Positions 38,860 to 50,779 of a stretch of 64,000 nt of DNA are shown in pieces. The stretch is from Hoyosella levis. Its GTDB lineage: Bacteria; Actinomycetota; Actinomycetes; Mycobacteriales; Mycobacteriaceae. A model generated the notes under the pieces. The model searched no databases. It saw only the letters and a list, made by a program, of their open reading frames with translations, and was not told the DNA's origin. The stretch lies in contig NZ_BQYM01000011.1 in the NCBI RefSeq assembly GCF_026008515.1, forward strand, positions 90,712-154,711, in the 5' to 3' direction. Each line of letters starts with the position of its first letter. Position 1 is the stretch's first letter. The position numbers and the translations under genes are program-made.

Positions 38860-41800
38860 GTGTCGAACACCGGTACCGGAAGCACAGCAGGCCACAGCAG
38901 CACGGCGAGCGACAGTACAGCGAGCGACAGCGTCGCCGCGGGACAAGCAGCGCCAGGAGGTTCCTACCCCGTCGTCGCCTATCCCGGCGCAGCGGACGCC
39001 TCGCCGCGGTTCCCCCAGCTCGAGAAGGCCGTTCTTTCCCAATGGGACGCCGAGGGCACGTTCCGTCGCAGCATCGAGCAGCGCGCGGATGCCCCGGAGT
39101 TCGTGTTCTATGACGGGCCCCCGTTCGCCAATGGGTTGCCGCACTACGGGCACCTGCTCACGGGCTACGTCAAGGACCTCGTGCCCCGCTTCCAGACCAT
39201 GCGCGGCAAGAAGGTCGAGCGCCGGTTCGGCTGGGATTGCCATGGCCTGCCCGCTGAGGTGGAGGCAGAGAAGCAGCTGGGCATCACCCACAAGTCCGAG
39301 ATCGACTCGATGGGCATCGCCGAGTTCAATGACGCGTGCCGCACCTCGGTGCTGCGCTACACCCAGGAGTGGCGCGACTATGTGACCAGGCAGGCTCGCT
39401 GGGTCGATTTCGACAACGACTACAAGACCCTCGATACCGACTACATGGAGTCGGTGATGTGGGCATTCCAGTCGCTGTGGGACAAGGGCCTGATCTTCGA
39501 GGGATTCCGGGTCCTGTGGTACTGCTGGCGCTGCGAGACCCCGCTCAGCGCCACCGAGACGAAGATGGACGATGTCTACAAGATGCGGCAGGATCCCGCC
39601 GTCACCGTGGCGATGCCCCTGCACGAGTCGAACGTCGGCGACGGCATCCTCAACGGTGCTAGCGCGCTGATCTGGACCACCACGCCGTGGACGTTGCCGT
39701 CGAACCTCGCCATCTCGGTGAACCCGGGCATCGACTACGTCCAGGTGCGCGCGGAGGATGGCGAGCGCTACCTGCTGGCCGAGGCCCGCCTGGCGCACTA
39801 CGCGCGCGAGCTCGGCAAGCACCCCGAGATCGTGTCCCGCCACACTGGTGCCGAGCTCGTTGGCATCACCTACGATCCGCCGTTCTCGTTCTTCGTCGGT
39901 CGCCCCAACGCGCACCAGATCGTCGCCGCCGACTACGTGACCACCAGCGACGGCACCGGTATCGTCCACATGGCGCCCGCGTTCGGCGAGGACGACAAGC
40001 TGATCACCGATGCCGCGGGCATCGAGGTCGTCGTGCCGGTCAACGAGCGCGGCGAGTTCACCAGCGAGGTGCCGGCCTACGCCGGGCTGCAAGTGTTCGA
40101 GGCCAACAAGCCGATCATCACGGACCTGAAGAACGCCGGGATCCTGCTGCGCCACGAGACCTACGACCACCCCTACCCGCATTGCTGGCGCTGCAATACC
40201 CCGCTGATGCAGAAGGCCGTCTCGTCCTGGTTCGTTGACGTGCCCGCGATCCGGGACCGCATGGTCGAGCTGAACAAGCAGATCACCTGGGTGCCCGAGC
40301 ACATCCGCGATGGACAGTTCGGGAAGTGGCTGGAGGGCGCGCGCGACTGGTCGATCAGCCGCAGCCGCTACTGGGGCAGCCCTATCCCGGTATGGCGATC
40401 CGACGACCCGGCCTATCCGCGCATCGACGTCTATGGCTCGCTCGACGAGCTCGAGCGTGACTTCGGCGTGCGCCCGAAGGACCTGCACCGGCCCCAGATC
40501 GACGAGCTCGTCCGCCCCAACCCGGACGATCCCACGGGCAAGTCCATGATGCGCCGCGTGCCGGAGGTCCTCGACTGCTGGTTCGAGTCCGGCTCGATGC
40601 CGTTCGCCCAGGTGCACTACCCGTTCGAGAACCGCGAGTGGTTCGAGAGCCACTACCCGGGTGACTTCATCGTCGAGTACAACGGGCAGACCCGCGGCTG
40701 GTTCTACACCCTCCATGTCCTCGCTACCGCCCTGTTCGACTCGCCCTCGTTCCGGACCGTCGTGGCGCACGGCATCGTGCTGGGCGACGACGGGCTGAAG
40801 ATGAGCAAGTCCAAGGGCAACTATCCCGACGTCAACGAGGTCTTCGACCGCGATGGCTCCGATGCGATGCGCTGGTTCCTGATGTCCTCGCCGATCCTGC
40901 GGGGCGGAAACCTTATCGTCACCGAGCAGGGCATCCGCGAGGGCGTCCGCCAGGCCCAGCTGCCCATCTGGAACGCCTGGAGCTTCCTGCGCCTCTACGC
41001 CGATCGGCAGGCCACCTGGCGCACCGGCTCGCAGAATGTCCTCGACCGCTACATCCTCGCAAAGCTGCGCGACACCCGTGACGTAATGACCGACGCGCTC
41101 GACACCAACGACATCGCCACTGCCTGCGATGCGCTGCGCCTGTTCAGCGATGCGCTCACCAACTGGTACGTGCGACGGTCACGCGCCCGGTTCTGGGAAG
41201 GACAGGACGCGGACCCGGATGCGTTCGACACTCTCCACACCGTGCTGGAAGTGACCTGCAGGCTCGCTGCGCCGTTGCTGCCGATGATGAGCGAGGTCGT
41301 CTGGCGCGGCCTTACCGGTGGCGAATCGGTGCACCTGCAGGATTGGCCCGGCGCCGACGAGGTTCCCCTCGACGCGGAGCTCGTCGCGGCGATGGACGAA
41401 TCGCGAACGGTGTGCTCGGCGGTGCTCAGCGTGCGCAAGGCCCAGAAGCTGCGGGTGCGCCTGCCCCTGGCCTCCCTGACCATCGCCACCGAGGACGCGG
41501 ATCGCCTGCGCCCCTTCACCGGCATCATCGCTGACGAGGTGAATGTCAAGCACATCGATCTGACCAGCGATGTCGACACCCATGGCAGGTTCGAGCTCGC
41601 CGTGAACGCCCGCGCCGCCGGCCCCCGCCTCGGCAAGGAGGTGCAGACCGTCATCCGGGCGGTCAAGTCCGGGGACTGGACCGCCAACGCGGACGGAACG
41701 GTCACTGCGGCAGGGATCGCCCTGCTGCCCGGCGAGTTCACCCAGCGGCTTGTCGCGGCCGAGCCGGAATCCACCGCTGCCCTGCCGGGCGGGGCCGGAC

Positions 41801-42096
41801 TGGTCGTGCTGGACCTCGCGCTGACCGAGGACCTGGAGTCCGAGGGATGGGCGAAGGACCGCATCCGCGAGCTCCAGGAATACCGCCGGGCGCTCGATCT
41901 CGCGATCTCTGATCGCATCACCGTCGAGCTGGCTGTCCCGAAGCATCGGCTGGCCTGGGCGGAGCGCCACCGCGACCTCATCGCGGGGGAGGTCCTAGCC
42001 ACTGGGCTGGGAATCATCGATGCGGCGGACCTCGAGCCCGGCAGCCATCGCGATATCGGTGATGGCGCGTGGGCACTGATCACCAGGACCAGCTAG
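38860..42096 (+). CDS. ileS: Isoleucyl-tRNA synthetase
   Basis: Class I synthetase, 1078 residues. The HIGH motif appears as PHYGH (about residue 95), the WDCHGLPAE block follows, and KMSKSKGN lies near residue 647. The sequence style matches the eukaryote-like IleS form of mycobacteria, a form associated with natural mupirocin tolerance. GTG 38860 is chosen because GAGGAG (38847-38852) is 7 nt upstream and the T-box sequestor covers that site; the frame is open from 38671 through the riboswitch. A Ser/Thr-rich N-tail of about 30 residues precedes the catalytic fold. Confidence 0.94.
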   Translation: MSNTGTGSTAGHSSTASDSTASDSVAAGQAAPGGSYPVVAYPGAADASPRFPQLEKAVLSQWDAEGTFRRSIEQRADAPEFVFYDGPPFANGLPHYGHLLTGYVKDLVPRFQTMRGKKVERRFGWDCHGLPAEVEAEKQLGITHKSEIDSMGIAEFNDACRTSVLRYTQEWRDYVTRQARWVDFDNDYKTLDTDYMESVMWAFQSLWDKGLIFEGFRVLWYCWRCETPLSATETKMDDVYKMRQDPAVTVAMPLHESNVGDGILNGASALIWTTTPWTLPSNLAISVNPGIDYVQVRAEDGERYLLAEARLAHYARELGKHPEIVSRHTGAELVGITYDPPFSFFVGRPNAHQIVAADYVTTSDGTGIVHMAPAFGEDDKLITDAAGIEVVVPVNERGEFTSEVPAYAGLQVFEANKPIITDLKNAGILLRHETYDHPYPHCWRCNTPLMQKAVSSWFVDVPAIRDRMVELNKQITWVPEHIRDGQFGKWLEGARDWSISRSRYWGSPIPVWRSDDPAYPRIDVYGSLDELERDFGVRPKDLHRPQIDELVRPNPDDPTGKSMMRRVPEVLDCWFESGSMPFAQVHYPFENREWFESHYPGDFIVEYNGQTRGWFYTLHVLATALFDSPSFRTVVAHGIVLGDDGLKMSKSKGNYPDVNEVFDRDGSDAMRWFLMSSPILRGGNLIVTEQGIREGVRQAQLPIWNAWSFLRLYADRQATWRTGSQNVLDRYILAKLRDTRDVMTDALDTNDIATACDALRLFSDALTNWYVRRSRARFWEGQDADPDAFDTLHTVLEVTCRLAAPLLPMMSEVVWRGLTGGESVHLQDWPGADEVPLDAELVAAMDESRTVCSAVLSVRKAQKLRVRLPLASLTIATEDADRLRPFTGIIADEVNVKHIDLTSDVDTHGRFELAVNARAAGPRLGKEVQTVIRAVKSGDWTANADGTVTAAGIALLPGEFTQRLVAAEPESTAALPGGAGLVVLDLALTEDLESEGWAKDRIRELQEYRRALDLAISDRITVELAVPKHRLAWAERHRDLIAGEVLATGLGIIDAADLEPGSHRDIGDGAWALITRTS
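38899..38928 (+). repeat. 15-bp imperfect tandem repeat in the ileS N-tail
   Basis: Two 15-bp units (38899-38913, 38914-38928) differing at two bases both encode STASD. They lie in the low-complexity tail ahead of the synthetase fold. Confidence 0.7.
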
Positions 42097-42291
42097 CAGG
42101 GTAGGCGGGGCAGGCTTGTCCCGGCCTCCCTGGCCGCGTAAGGCAAAAAGTAAGAATCGCGTGTGGATACCCGTGGTACGGCATGGAACTGGGCTGCCCA
42201 CCCAGTAGTATCGAGCGGGAGCCAGACCGTGTCACCGCTCGGTGTGCGCACCTAGGCGGTAGACCTGAGACGAGATGCGAAGGACACTGCA

Positions 42292-42804
42292 TTGAAATTG
42301 CGAAACATCATGGTCGCGGGCATTGCCGCGCCAGCGCTGATGCTGACCGCATGTGGATCCGAGGACGGCGGCACCTCCGAGGGGCCCCCGCAGTCAAACG
42401 ATGCGGCACCCGCGGCGCAGTGCGAGGTTCCGGAGGGTGACACCCCCACCGGGCCCGAGCTCCTCGAGATCCTGAACGCGGCGCTCGACCCAGCTGTGCC
42501 GGAGGACGAGAAGGCCATGCTCATCGAGGGTGGTGGCGACGATCCCGAGCTGTGGTCGCAGCTTTCCGCCGAGGCCGCGAAGAACCCCGACATCCAGTAC
42601 GAGATCCCGGACACGCCGGATGCCGTGTTCCCGCTCGACGAGTGCACGCTGAGCGCGAACTTCACCCTGCAGATCTCGCCCGATCAGCCTCCCAACACGG
42701 GCAGCCTGCTCTTCGTTGCCGAGGATGGCGAATGGAAGCTCTCCCGCGACGACGCCTGCAACTTCGTGACGTCGTTCGCCCTCGAGACCGATCTCTGCGG
42801 CTGA
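42292..42804 (+). CDS. Secreted lipoprotein, Mtb12-like C-terminal domain
   Basis: 170 residues. A signal peptide with lipobox LTAC (Cys21) is followed by an acidic linker. The domain resembles the mycobacterial low-molecular-weight antigen Mtb12/CFP-2: an ALDPAVPEDEKAMLIEGG segment near its start and GEWKLSRDDACNF near its end. TTG 42292 is the start, with AAGGA about 9 nt upstream; a TAGTAT -10 candidate lies at 42206-42211. It is monocistronic, ended by the terminator at 42857. The family link is by pattern, not alignment score; the molecular function is unknown. Confidence 0.72.
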   Translation: MKLRNIMVAGIAAPALMLTACGSEDGGTSEGPPQSNDAAPAAQCEVPEGDTPTGPELLEILNAALDPAVPEDEKAMLIEGGGDDPELWSQLSAEAAKNPDIQYEIPDTPDAVFPLDECTLSANFTLQISPDQPPNTGSLLFVAEDGEWKLSRDDACNFVTSFALETDLCG

Positions 42805-42856
42805 CGTCGAGTTCCTGAGGCATCGCAGCGCGCGATGTTGCCTAGTACCTGAAACC

Positions 42857-42889
42857 AGCAGGCCCCGCGATTGCTTCGCGGGGCCTGCT
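42857..42889. terminator. Bidirectional hairpin terminator between convergent lipoprotein genes
   Basis: A perfect 14-bp stem (42857-42870 with 42876-42889), loop TTGCT, between stops at 42804 (plus) and 42929 (minus). Confidence 0.85.
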
Positions 42890-42928
42890 GCTATTGGCGT
42901 GACGATAGCGGACGCGACGACGCTTCCC

Positions 42929-43936
42929 TCATGGTTGTGACCACGTCAGGGCCATCCCTGTGCGCTGCTGCAGCGTGAAGCCTGTCGCCGGATCGGAATA
43001 TTGCTGCTCCCCGCGGACCGCGACCTGGCCCGATACCGGGAGCGGCTTCTCCAGGTCGATCGTGATGGTGCCCGATCCGTTGCTCGAGAACGTGTCGATC
43101 AGGAGCCGACCGGCCCCCGGTGTGTCGAAGTACTCGAGGCTTGGCTGCTGGTTGACTGACACGTCGAGCACGAGCACGTCGTCGGTTCGGTCCCGCAGGG
43201 TGACCGTCGTCGATTGCACGATGTCAGTGGCGCTCTCGATAGGCTGCTCGATCAGCCACCGCGCGCCGATGCCGACGGGATCGCTGGGCATCACCCCGAC
43301 CCCATAGACGGTCTGGAACAGCGCATGCTCGAGCGCCTCGCGGGCCGTGTCATTGGATTCCGGGCTCGGCGAGAGAGTCAGCTCGTGCACCGCCCCGCTC
43401 TTCGACATGCGCAGGGTCGCCTCTGATCCGGGGGCCGCCTCGAGCGCGGCGCGGGTGCTGTCGTCGGGGCTCGTGGCGGCGCCCACCGTGAGGGTCACAT
43501 TCTGGCCCATCGCATTGCTCGCGCCGATGCGCGCGGTGATGGGGAGCGTCACCTCGGGGCGGGAGAAATCCTGCTCGGGGTCGCCACCGAGCACCTGTGC
43601 GATCGTCGAGCGTGCCGTGACACGGTGCTCGGACTCGGTGCCATGCGTGAGCTGGTAGGAAAGGACACTGCGAGGCTCGGCACCCGGGTCGAGCAACGTC
43701 ACCGTGGTGGGCGGCACCGGCAAGGTGACCGTGACGCGCTCCACAGGCGAATCACCAGGCTCGTCCTGGCCCGACGCGCACGCCGCGGGAAGCATGGCCG
43801 TCGCCGCGAGCACGATCCCCACGACCACCGAGCCCCACTTCCGGCCTCCGCGCAGGGCCGCGCCACGCGGCGCGTTCCCGCGGGGAACCGGTGATCGCGC
43901 CGCGGGGTGGTCGGGATCTGGAGAACGTGGGTCCAC
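42929..43936 (-). CDS. Unrecognised secreted lipoprotein
   Basis: 335 residues. A long basic N-terminus leads to a hydrophobic segment and a lipobox-like LPAAC (Cys about 52), so it is probably exported and lipidated. The remainder is beta-rich with Thr/Val/Ser-rich segments, no cysteines and no catalytic motif that I recognise. The GTG at 43936 follows a TAACCT-N6 leaderless signature; a shorter start nearer the signal peptide is possible. It is divergent from lspA, whose product would process it. Confidence 0.75.
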   Translation of the reverse strand: MDPRSPDPDHPAARSPVPRGNAPRGAALRGGRKWGSVVVGIVLAATAMLPAACASGQDEPGDSPVERVTVTLPVPPTTVTLLDPGAEPRSVLSYQLTHGTESEHRVTARSTIAQVLGGDPEQDFSRPEVTLPITARIGASNAMGQNVTLTVGAATSPDDSTRAALEAAPGSEATLRMSKSGAVHELTLSPSPESNDTAREALEHALFQTVYGVGVMPSDPVGIGARWLIEQPIESATDIVQSTTVTLRDRTDDVLVLDVSVNQQPSLEYFDTPGAGRLLIDTFSSNGSGTITIDLEKPLPVSGQVAVRGEQQYSDPATGFTLQQRTGMALTWSQP

Positions 43937-43948
43937 AATGCGAGGTTA
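43937..43948 (-). promoter_or_regulatory. Putative -10 element for leaderless lipoprotein mRNA
   Basis: On the minus strand TAACCT (43948-43943) is followed by 6 nt and the GTG at 43936-43934, the same spacing as at aroG, metF and the Rv2175c-like gene. Confidence 0.4.
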
Positions 43949-44037
43949 ATGCACCAACCGGCTTATTCCCTACCGCTCGCTGGGATCGGGCGATCGCGAC
44001 GTGGAAGGATCCGGCGCCGATAGTGGATGATGTGGGG

Positions 44038-44658
44038 GTGAGCGAACAACCCACCGACCCCGTGCATGTCAGCCCGCGCCGCGCCCGAACCATCATCGCC
44101 CTCGGGCTCGGCGTGCTCGTGCTCGACCTTGCCACGAAGATCCTGGCCGTGCGCTTCCTCGAGGATCGCGAGCCAGTGCGCGTTCTCGGGGGACTGCTGT
44201 ACCTGACCCTGCATCGCAATCCGGGCGCTGCGTTCTCGATGGCCACCAACCTGACCTGGCTGCTGTCGGCCGTCACGCTGCTGGTCGCGGTCGCGATCGT
44301 CGTGGCGAGCCGTCGGATACGCTCCCTGCCGTGGGCGATCGGTCTCGGTGCGATCCTCGGTGGCGCGCTCGGCAACCTCGTCGATCGGGTGTTCCGCGAG
44401 CCGGGCGGCTTCCAGGGGCATGTGGTGGACTTCCTGTCCCTGCTGGCGCCCGATGGCAGTGTCTGGCCCGTGTTCAATGTCGCGGACCCGGCGATCGTCG
44501 GTGGCGCCATCCTGCTGGTGCTGCTTACCGTGATCGGCGTGGAGCCAGATGGCACGCGCCACCGGTCGAGCAAGGCCGTGCCAGCAAAGGCCGCCACAGG
44601 AAAGACGGTCCAAGAAAAGCCGGCCCAGGAGAAATGGGCACAGGGGGAGGACGCATGA
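44038..44658 (+). CDS. lspA: Lipoprotein signal peptidase II
   Basis: Cleaves the signal peptide of diacylated prolipoproteins, so it should process LppM and the lipoproteins encoded here. 206 residues with four membrane helices. Catalytic motifs are [10 protein letters not shown] and NLVDR, and VFNVADPAI carries the second aspartate. The GTG at 44038 gives a normal-length N-terminus; the open frame begins at 43891. A Lys/Glu-rich C-tail extends past the last helix. The stop overlaps the rluD start (ATGA). Confidence 0.94.
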   Translation: MSEQPTDPVHVSPRRARTIIALGLGVLVLDLATKILAVRFLEDREPVRVLGGLLYLTLHRNPGAAFSMATNLTWLLSAVTLLVAVAIVVASRRIRSLPWAIGLGAILGGALGNLVDRVFREPGGFQGHVVDFLSLLAPDGSVWPVFNVADPAIVGGAILLVLLTVIGVEPDGTRHRSSKAVPAKAATGKTVQEKPAQEKWAQGEDA

Positions 44659-45581
44659 TGGACACGCGCTCGATGCCCGTGCCCGATGGCCTCGTGGGCA
44701 TGCGGGTCGATGCCGGCCTGTCGCGCCTGCTGGGCTTGTCCCGCACGGTGATCGCGACGATGACGGAAGAAGGCGCTGTCCTTGTCGACGGCGCTGCGGC
44801 GGGCAAGTCCGACAAGCTTCATGCCGGTGCCTGGCTGGAGGTCCACCTGCCACAGCCGCGCCGGGAGCCCGAGAACCGGCCCGAGCCCGTCGAGGGCATG
44901 ACCATCCTCTACGCCGATAGTGATCTGGTGGCGGTCAACAAGCCCGTCGGGGTGGCCGCCCACGCAAGCGTTGGCTGGAAGGGCCCCACCGTCCTGGGCG
45001 GGCTCGCTGCTGCCGGATATCGCATCTCCACCTCGGGCCCGCCGGAGCGGCAGGGCATCGTGCATCGCCTTGATGTGGGCACCTCCGGCGTAATGATGGT
45101 CGCGGTGTCCGAGCGTGGCTATAGCCTGCTCAAGCGGGCGTTCAAGCAACGCACGGTGAAGAAGCAGTACCACGCCCTGGTGCAGGGCCATCCCGATCCG
45201 AGCAGCGGCACCATCGATGCCCCGATCGGCAGGCACGGGAGCAATGACTGGAAGTTCGCCGTGCGCGCTGACGGCAAGCACAGCGTCACTCATTACGACA
45301 CCCTTGAGGCGTTCCAGGCCGCGAGCTTGCTCAGCGTCGATCTCGAGACCGGGCGCACCCACCAGATCCGGGTGCATTTCGCCGCGTTCAAGCACCCTTG
45401 CTGCGGTGATCTCACTTATGGGGCAGATCCGCGGCTTGCGCAGCGCCTTGGCCTGCAGCGGCAGTGGCTGCACGCGTGCACCCTCGAGTTCGCGCACCCG
45501 GCGGACGGCCGGTGGATGACGATCACTAGCGATTACCCGGATGATCTGCAGCATGCTCTCGATGTGCTGCGGGAGCACTGA
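44655..45581 (+). CDS. rluD: RluA/RluD-family 23S rRNA pseudouridine synthase
   Basis: 308 residues. An N-terminal S4 domain ([21 protein letters not shown]) is followed by the catalytic domain with HRLDVGTSG, whose Asp is the nucleophile, and then [17 protein letters not shown] 44655 overlaps lspA; the open frame starts earlier as a shadow. It corresponds to Rv1540. RluD modifies helix 69 uridines in model organisms; the exact sites here are inferred. Confidence 0.9.
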   Translation: MMDTRSMPVPDGLVGMRVDAGLSRLLGLSRTVIATMTEEGAVLVDGAAAGKSDKLHAGAWLEVHLPQPRREPENRPEPVEGMTILYADSDLVAVNKPVGVAAHASVGWKGPTVLGGLAAAGYRISTSGPPERQGIVHRLDVGTSGVMMVAVSERGYSLLKRAFKQRTVKKQYHALVQGHPDPSSGTIDAPIGRHGSNDWKFAVRADGKHSVTHYDTLEAFQAASLLSVDLETGRTHQIRVHFAAFKHPCCGDLTYGADPRLAQRLGLQRQWLHACTLEFAHPADGRWMTITSDYPDDLQHALDVLREH

Positions 45582-46201
45582 TGCGGCAGCGAGCGACGAG
45601 TGCCGTGCTTGCAGCGGCGCTGCTCGTCGTGGTGCTCGGCGGGGCGGCGGTGGTGGGCGCGCTCAACCCGGTTCCGCCGCTACCGGTGGCGACCGATGTG
45701 CTGGGACCGTCGGCGGGCGAGCCGATCGACGAGTACCAGCAGCGCGCGGCGGCAACGCTTCAGCCCCATGGGGGTGGCGGGATCGAGCGGGATGAGCAGG
45801 CCCGCTGGGCGCTCGTGCTGCCGGAGCAACCAGTGGATGCGGCCGCCGCTATCGAGATGGTGGCCGGGACGCGGGCTTCGCGTCTCATCCTTGACGGGGG
45901 CCCTGACGGGGGCACCCCGCTCGCTGGTGATCCTTCCGTGAGCCTGCCAGCGCCCGCGCCGGGCCGTGACGCGGCAGCAGTGGTCCAGGATGGTGTCGCT
46001 CGAGGTGTCTCGCTGCTGCGGGAGCACGGCGTGATGCGCGGTACCGGGCCTGGTGATCCTGATGCCGCGGGCATCATCGGCGTTCTCGTGCGCGCCCCGC
46101 TGCGTGATCTAGCGGCGATAGCGGGCCGACCGGCCGTGGCGAGCGTGGAGGCATTGCCCGCCGATGCGCGCTGGGGAGCCTTTGCCGTGCGGGCCCGCTA
46201 G
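45581..46201 (+). CDS. Unrecognised protein with N-terminal membrane anchor
   Basis: 206 residues, starting in a TGATG overlap with rluD, so it is probably co-translated. One hydrophobic helix (about residues 7-28) is followed by an extracytoplasmic Ala/Gly/Pro-rich region with no family motif seen. Codon use resembles its neighbours. It sits in the lspA-rluD-orf-rarD run. Confidence 0.75.
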   Translation: MRQRATSAVLAAALLVVVLGGAAVVGALNPVPPLPVATDVLGPSAGEPIDEYQQRAAATLQPHGGGGIERDEQARWALVLPEQPVDAAAAIEMVAGTRASRLILDGGPDGGTPLAGDPSVSLPAPAPGRDAAAVVQDGVARGVSLLREHGVMRGTGPGDPDAAGIIGVLVRAPLRDLAAIAGRPAVASVEALPADARWGAFAVRAR

Positions 46202-46204
46202 AGC

Positions 46205-47149
46205 ATGGACCGCGTGCACCACGAGGCTTCTCCCGCGGCCACCGCGCAGGATCCCAAGGGGGTGCTTCTCGGGGCTTCGGCCTACGCCTGCTGGGGCTTG
46301 TTCCCCGCGTTCTTCGGGCTGCTGGCGTTCGCCGCCCCGGTCGAGATCCTCGCGCACCGCATCGTGTGGACGATGCTGCTCATGCTGGTGGTGGTGCTGC
46401 TCCTGGGGCAGGGCGGGGCGCTGCTGCGCATGGGTGCCCGCAACTGGGCGCTCGTCGCGGCGGCCTCGTTGTTCATCAGCATCAACTGGGGCATGTACAT
46501 CTACGGCGTCGTCAGCGGCCGGGTGGTGGAGACCGCGCTCGGATACTTCATCAACCCGCTCGTCAGCGTGCTCATCGGGGTGATCGTCTTCCGCGAGCGG
46601 CTCTCGCGCGCCCAGGCCGTGGCGCTCGGGCTCGCTGCGATCGCGGTGATCGTGCTGACCCTTGACTATGGGTACCCGCCGTACATCGCGCTGAGCCTCG
46701 CGTTCTCCTTCGCCCTCTACGGGGTGATGAAGAAGCTCATTCCGATCGATCCGCGGCAGAGCGTTGCCGGGGAGACCCTCGTGGCCGCCCCGTTCGCGCT
46801 GATGCTGCTGGGCTGGCTCGCGCTCCACGGACAGGGCAGCTTCCTCGACGGTGGTGTTCCGCACGCGTTGCTGCTCATCGCCGCGGGACCGGTCACCGCG
46901 ATCCCGCTGCTGCTGTTCGCCGGGGCCGCGCAGCGCGTGCCCCTGGTCACGATGGGAATGCTGCAGTATCTCACCCCGAGCCTGCAGATGGCGTGGGGAG
47001 TGATCGTGCTGCGCGAGGACATGCCGCTGACGCGCTGGCTCGGCTTCGCCCTCATCTGGCTCGCTCTGGCGATCCTCACCACCGACCTGCTCCGCCGCTA
47101 CCGGGGGCGGCGGGCGAGGCGAGTGCGAAGTGTCGGTGCGCCCGCCTAG
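46205..47149 (+). CDS. rarD: RarD-type EamA transporter
   Basis: 314 residues with ten predicted membrane helices in two EamA halves. The N-terminus [17 protein letters not shown] and the [22 protein letters not shown] region are typical of RarD proteins. The family exports or imports small metabolites; the substrate is unknown. It follows the preceding gene by 3 bp and ends 44 bp before dnaE1, whose own -10 (TAGAGT, 47147-47152) overlaps its stop. Confidence 0.9.
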   Translation: MDRVHHEASPAATAQDPKGVLLGASAYACWGLFPAFFGLLAFAAPVEILAHRIVWTMLLMLVVVLLLGQGGALLRMGARNWALVAAASLFISINWGMYIYGVVSGRVVETALGYFINPLVSVLIGVIVFRERLSRAQAVALGLAAIAVIVLTLDYGYPPYIALSLAFSFALYGVMKKLIPIDPRQSVAGETLVAAPFALMLLGWLALHGQGSFLDGGVPHALLLIAAGPVTAIPLLLFAGAAQRVPLVTMGMLQYLTPSLQMAWGVIVLREDMPLTRWLGFALIWLALAILTTDLLRRYRGRRARRVRSVGAPA

Positions 47150-47193
47150 AGTGGGACCGTTACATCAGGAGTCGGCGGGACCGAGGGGCATAC

Positions 47194-50100
47194 GTGGCTG
47201 GTTCGCAGCATGGATCGTTCGTGCATCTGCACAATCACACCGAGTACTCGATGCTCGATGGCGCGGCGAAGGTCAAGCCGCTGTTCGCGGAGGCGGAGCG
47301 GCTCGGCATGACCGCGGTGGGCATGACCGACCACGGCAACATGTTCGGCGCGAGCGATTTCTACAATGTCGCGACGAAGGCCGGGATCAAGCCGATCATC
47401 GGGATCGAGGCGTATGTGGCGCCGGAGTCGCGGTTCAACCTGAAGCGGGTCCGCTGGGGCGAGCCGTCGCAGAAGTCCGACGATGTCTCGGGCAGCGGCG
47501 CCTACACCCACATGACGATGGTGGCCCGCAACGCGACCGGGCTGCGCAACCTGTTCACCCTGTCCTCGCTGGCCTCGATCGAGGGTCAGCTCGGCAAGTG
47601 GCCGCGCATGGACGCGGAGCTGATCGCGCAGTATTCCGAGGGCATCATCGCCACGACCGGGTGCCCGTCGGGCGAGGTGCAGGTGCGCTTGCGGCTCGGT
47701 CATGACAAGGAAGCGCTCGAGGCCGCGGCGAAGTGGCAGGAGATCTTCGGCAAGGAGAACTTCTTCCTCGAGCTGATGGACCACGGCATCTCCATCGAGC
47801 GGCGGGTGCGCGACGGCCTGCTCGAGGTGGGGCGCAAGATCGGCATCCCCCCGATCGTCACCAATGACTGCCACTACGTGACGGTGGACCAGGCCAAGAG
47901 CCATGAGGCGCTGCTGTGCGTGCAGACCGGCAAGACGCTCAGTGACCCCACGCGCTTCCGGTTCGACGGTGACGGCTACTTCCTCAAGTCGGCCGAGCAG
48001 ATGCGCGCGGCGTGGGATGACATGGTGCCCGGGGCGTGCGACAACACGCTGCTCATCGCCGAGCGCGTCGAGTCGTACGAGGAGGTGTGGAAGCACCGCG
48101 ACCGCATGCCCGTCTTCCCCGTTCCCGAGGGGGAGACACAGGCCAGCTTCCTGCGGCGCAGCGTCCATGAGGGCCTGCAGCGTCGCTTCCCGTCCGGTGT
48201 GCCCGAACACTACACCCGGCGTGCCGAGTACGAGCTCGACGTCATCAACCAGATGGGTTTTCCCGCCTACTTCCTCGTCGTGGGCGATCTGATCCGGCAC
48301 GCCCAGGAGGTCGGGATCCGCGTGGGGCCGGGCCGTGGCTCGGCGGCGGGCTCGCTGGTGGCCTTCGCGCTGGGCATCACCAACATCGATCCGATCCCGC
48401 ATGGCCTGCTGTTCGAGCGGTTCCTCAACCCCGAGCGCGTCTCCATGCCCGATATCGATATCGACTTCGATGATCGCCGCCGCGGCGAGATGGTGCGCTA
48501 TGCGACTGAGCGGTGGGGCAGCGATCGTGTCGCGCAGGTCATCACCTTTGGCACCATTAAGACCAAGGCGGCCATCAAGGATTCCGCGCGCGTGACGCTC
48601 GGGCAGCCCGGCTACGGCGTCGCCGACAAGATCACCAAGGCCCTGCCGCCGCCAGTCATGGCGAAGGACATCCCGCTGCACGGCATCATGGATCCGCAGC
48701 ACGAGCGGTTCAAGGAGGCCGCGGAGGTGCGCGCCCTCATCGAGACCGATCCCGAGGTGCGCCAGATCTACGAGACCGCCCTCGGCCTCGAGGGCCTGAT
48801 CCGCAACGCCGGCGTGCACGCCTGCGCGGTCATCATGTCGTCCGAGCCGCTGATGGAAGCGATCCCGCTGTGGAAGCGCGCGCAGGACGGCGCGATCATC
48901 ACCGGGTGGGACTATCCCTCCTGCGAGGCCATCGGCCTGCTCAAGATGGACTTCCTCGGGCTGCGCAACCTCACGGTCATCGGCGATGCCATCGACAACC
49001 TCAAGTCGAACCGTGGCATCGACATCGATCTCGACACGCTCTCCCTCGACGACCCCAAGGCCTACGAGCTGCTCGCCCGCGGCGACACCCTCGGTGTGTT
49101 CCAGCTCGATGGCTCGGCAATGCGCGATCTGCTGCGCCGCATGCAGCCCACCGGGTTCGAGGACATCGTCGCCGTGCTCGCCCTCTACCGGCCCGGCCCG
49201 ATGGGCATGAACGCCCACAACGACTACGCCGACCGCAAGAACGGCCGCCAGCCCGTCAAGCCGATCCATCCCGAGCTCGAGGAGCCGCTCAAGGAGATCC
49301 TGTCCGAGACCTACGGCCTGATCGTCTACCAGGAGCAGATCATGCAGATCGCTCAGAAGGTAGCGGGCTACTCCCTCGGGCGCGCCGACATCCTCCGCCG
49401 CGCCATGGGCAAGAAGAAGGCAGAGGTGCTCGCCGCCGAGTTCGAGGGCTTCGAGAAGGGAATGCAGGACAACGGCTTCGGCAAGGCCGCCATCAAGGCC
49501 TTGTGGGACACCATCCTCCCGTTCGCTGGCTACGCGTTCAACAAGTCCCACGCCGCCGGCTACGGCCTCGTGTCCTACTGGACCGCCTACTTCAAGGCCA
49601 ACTTCCCCGCCGAGTACATGGCGGGGCTGCTTACCTCTGTCGGTGATGACAAGGACAAGGCAGCGATCTATCTCTCCGATTGCCGCAAGATCGGCGTCAC
49701 CGTGCTCCCGCCGGACGTCAACGAGTCCGAGCGCAACTTCACCTCCGTGGGTGATGACATCCGCTTCGGGCTGAGCGCCGTCCGCAACGTCGGATCCAAT
49801 GTCGTCGCCGCGATCATCGAGGGGCGCACCGAGAAGGGGCACTTCACCTCCTTCTCCGACTACCTCAATAAGGTCGACGCCGCCGCGTGCGGCAAGAAGG
49901 CCATCGAATCGCTCATCAAGGCCGGCGCGTTCGACTCCATGGAGCATCCCCGAAAGGGGCTCGTGCACATCCACTCCGATGCCGTCGACGCCGTCATGAG
50001 CACCAAGAAGGCGCAGGCCATGGGCCAGTTCGACCTCTTCGGTGGCGACGATGCGGAGGACGTCACCAGTGTGTTCGAGGTCAAGGTCCCCGACGAGGAA

Positions 50101-50736
50101 TGGGACACCAAGCACCGTCTCGCTCTCGAGCGCGAGATGCTCGGCCTCTACGTCTCCGGCCATCCGCTCAATGGCATCGAGCACTTGCTCGCCGCGCAGA
50201 CCGACACCCAGATCACCGCTATCCTCGACGGCACCATCAAGGATGGCGCGCAGGTCACTGTGGGCGGAATCTTCGCCTCGGTCACCCGGCGCGTCAACAA
50301 GAACGGCCAGCCCTGGGCCGCCGCCCAGCTCGAGGATCTCGAAGGTGGCATCGAGATCATGTTCTTCCCGCAGTCCTACTCCCTCTACGGCATGGACGTC
50401 ACCGAGGACGCCATCGTGCTTGTCAAGGGGCGGCTCAAGCGCCAGGATGACCGGCTGTCCATCATCGCCAACGATCTCGTCGTCCCCGACCTCTCCGACG
50501 TGGGCGTCGCTCAGCCCATCGCGCTGACCATGCCGACCCGCCTTTGCACGCCCGACAAGGTGGGCGCGCTCAAGCAAGTCCTCACCCGTCACCCGGGCAG
50601 CGCCGACGTGCATGTGCGGCTCCTCGCCGGGGACCGCATCACCACCCTCAAGCTCGATGACAACTATCGGGTGGCCCCCTCGTCCGCGCTCATGGGCGAC
50701 CTCAAAGCACTCCTCGGGCCAGGCTGCCTGGGGTAG
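47194..50736 (+). CDS. dnaE1: DNA polymerase III alpha subunit DnaE1
   Basis: Replicative polymerase, 1180 residues. The N-terminal PHP domain keeps [13 protein letters not shown] and MTDHGNMFG metal ligands, so PHP proofreading exonuclease activity is expected as in mycobacteria. The polymerase core has [14 protein letters not shown] and the acidic [12 protein letters not shown]. The clamp-binding motif QFDLF is near residue 944, followed by an OB fold. The GTG at 47194 has GAGGGG upstream. No intein is present; length matches M. tuberculosis DnaE1. Confidence 0.96.
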   Translation: MAGSQHGSFVHLHNHTEYSMLDGAAKVKPLFAEAERLGMTAVGMTDHGNMFGASDFYNVATKAGIKPIIGIEAYVAPESRFNLKRVRWGEPSQKSDDVSGSGAYTHMTMVARNATGLRNLFTLSSLASIEGQLGKWPRMDAELIAQYSEGIIATTGCPSGEVQVRLRLGHDKEALEAAAKWQEIFGKENFFLELMDHGISIERRVRDGLLEVGRKIGIPPIVTNDCHYVTVDQAKSHEALLCVQTGKTLSDPTRFRFDGDGYFLKSAEQMRAAWDDMVPGACDNTLLIAERVESYEEVWKHRDRMPVFPVPEGETQASFLRRSVHEGLQRRFPSGVPEHYTRRAEYELDVINQMGFPAYFLVVGDLIRHAQEVGIRVGPGRGSAAGSLVAFALGITNIDPIPHGLLFERFLNPERVSMPDIDIDFDDRRRGEMVRYATERWGSDRVAQVITFGTIKTKAAIKDSARVTLGQPGYGVADKITKALPPPVMAKDIPLHGIMDPQHERFKEAAEVRALIETDPEVRQIYETALGLEGLIRNAGVHACAVIMSSEPLMEAIPLWKRAQDGAIITGWDYPSCEAIGLLKMDFLGLRNLTVIGDAIDNLKSNRGIDIDLDTLSLDDPKAYELLARGDTLGVFQLDGSAMRDLLRRMQPTGFEDIVAVLALYRPGPMGMNAHNDYADRKNGRQPVKPIHPELEEPLKEILSETYGLIVYQEQIMQIAQKVAGYSLGRADILRRAMGKKKAEVLAAEFEGFEKGMQDNGFGKAAIKALWDTILPFAGYAFNKSHAAGYGLVSYWTAYFKANFPAEYMAGLLTSVGDDKDKAAIYLSDCRKIGVTVLPPDVNESERNFTSVGDDIRFGLSAVRNVGSNVVAAIIEGRTEKGHFTSFSDYLNKVDAAACGKKAIESLIKAGAFDSMEHPRKGLVHIHSDAVDAVMSTKKAQAMGQFDLFGGDDAEDVTSVFEVKVPDEEWDTKHRLALEREMLGLYVSGHPLNGIEHLLAAQTDTQITAILDGTIKDGAQVTVGGIFASVTRRVNKNGQPWAAAQLEDLEGGIEIMFFPQSYSLYGMDVTEDAIVLVKGRLKRQDDRLSIIANDLVVPDLSDVGVAQPIALTMPTRLCTPDKVGALKQVLTRHPGSADVHVRLLAGDRITTLKLDDNYRVAPSSALMGDLKALLGPGCLG

Positions 50737-50779
50737 AAATGGAGAGTGGATCAGGTCACCGCCTAGCACGGGAGCGGAC

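Noticed and set aside
38815..40770. 651-codon minus-strand open frame opposite ileS
   Set aside because: It is a shadow of ileS with no start signals and a His/Val/Arg-biased composition.
47194..50736. Possible intein in dnaE1
   Set aside because: The length and continuous motif order match an uninterrupted DnaE1; no splicing blocks were found.
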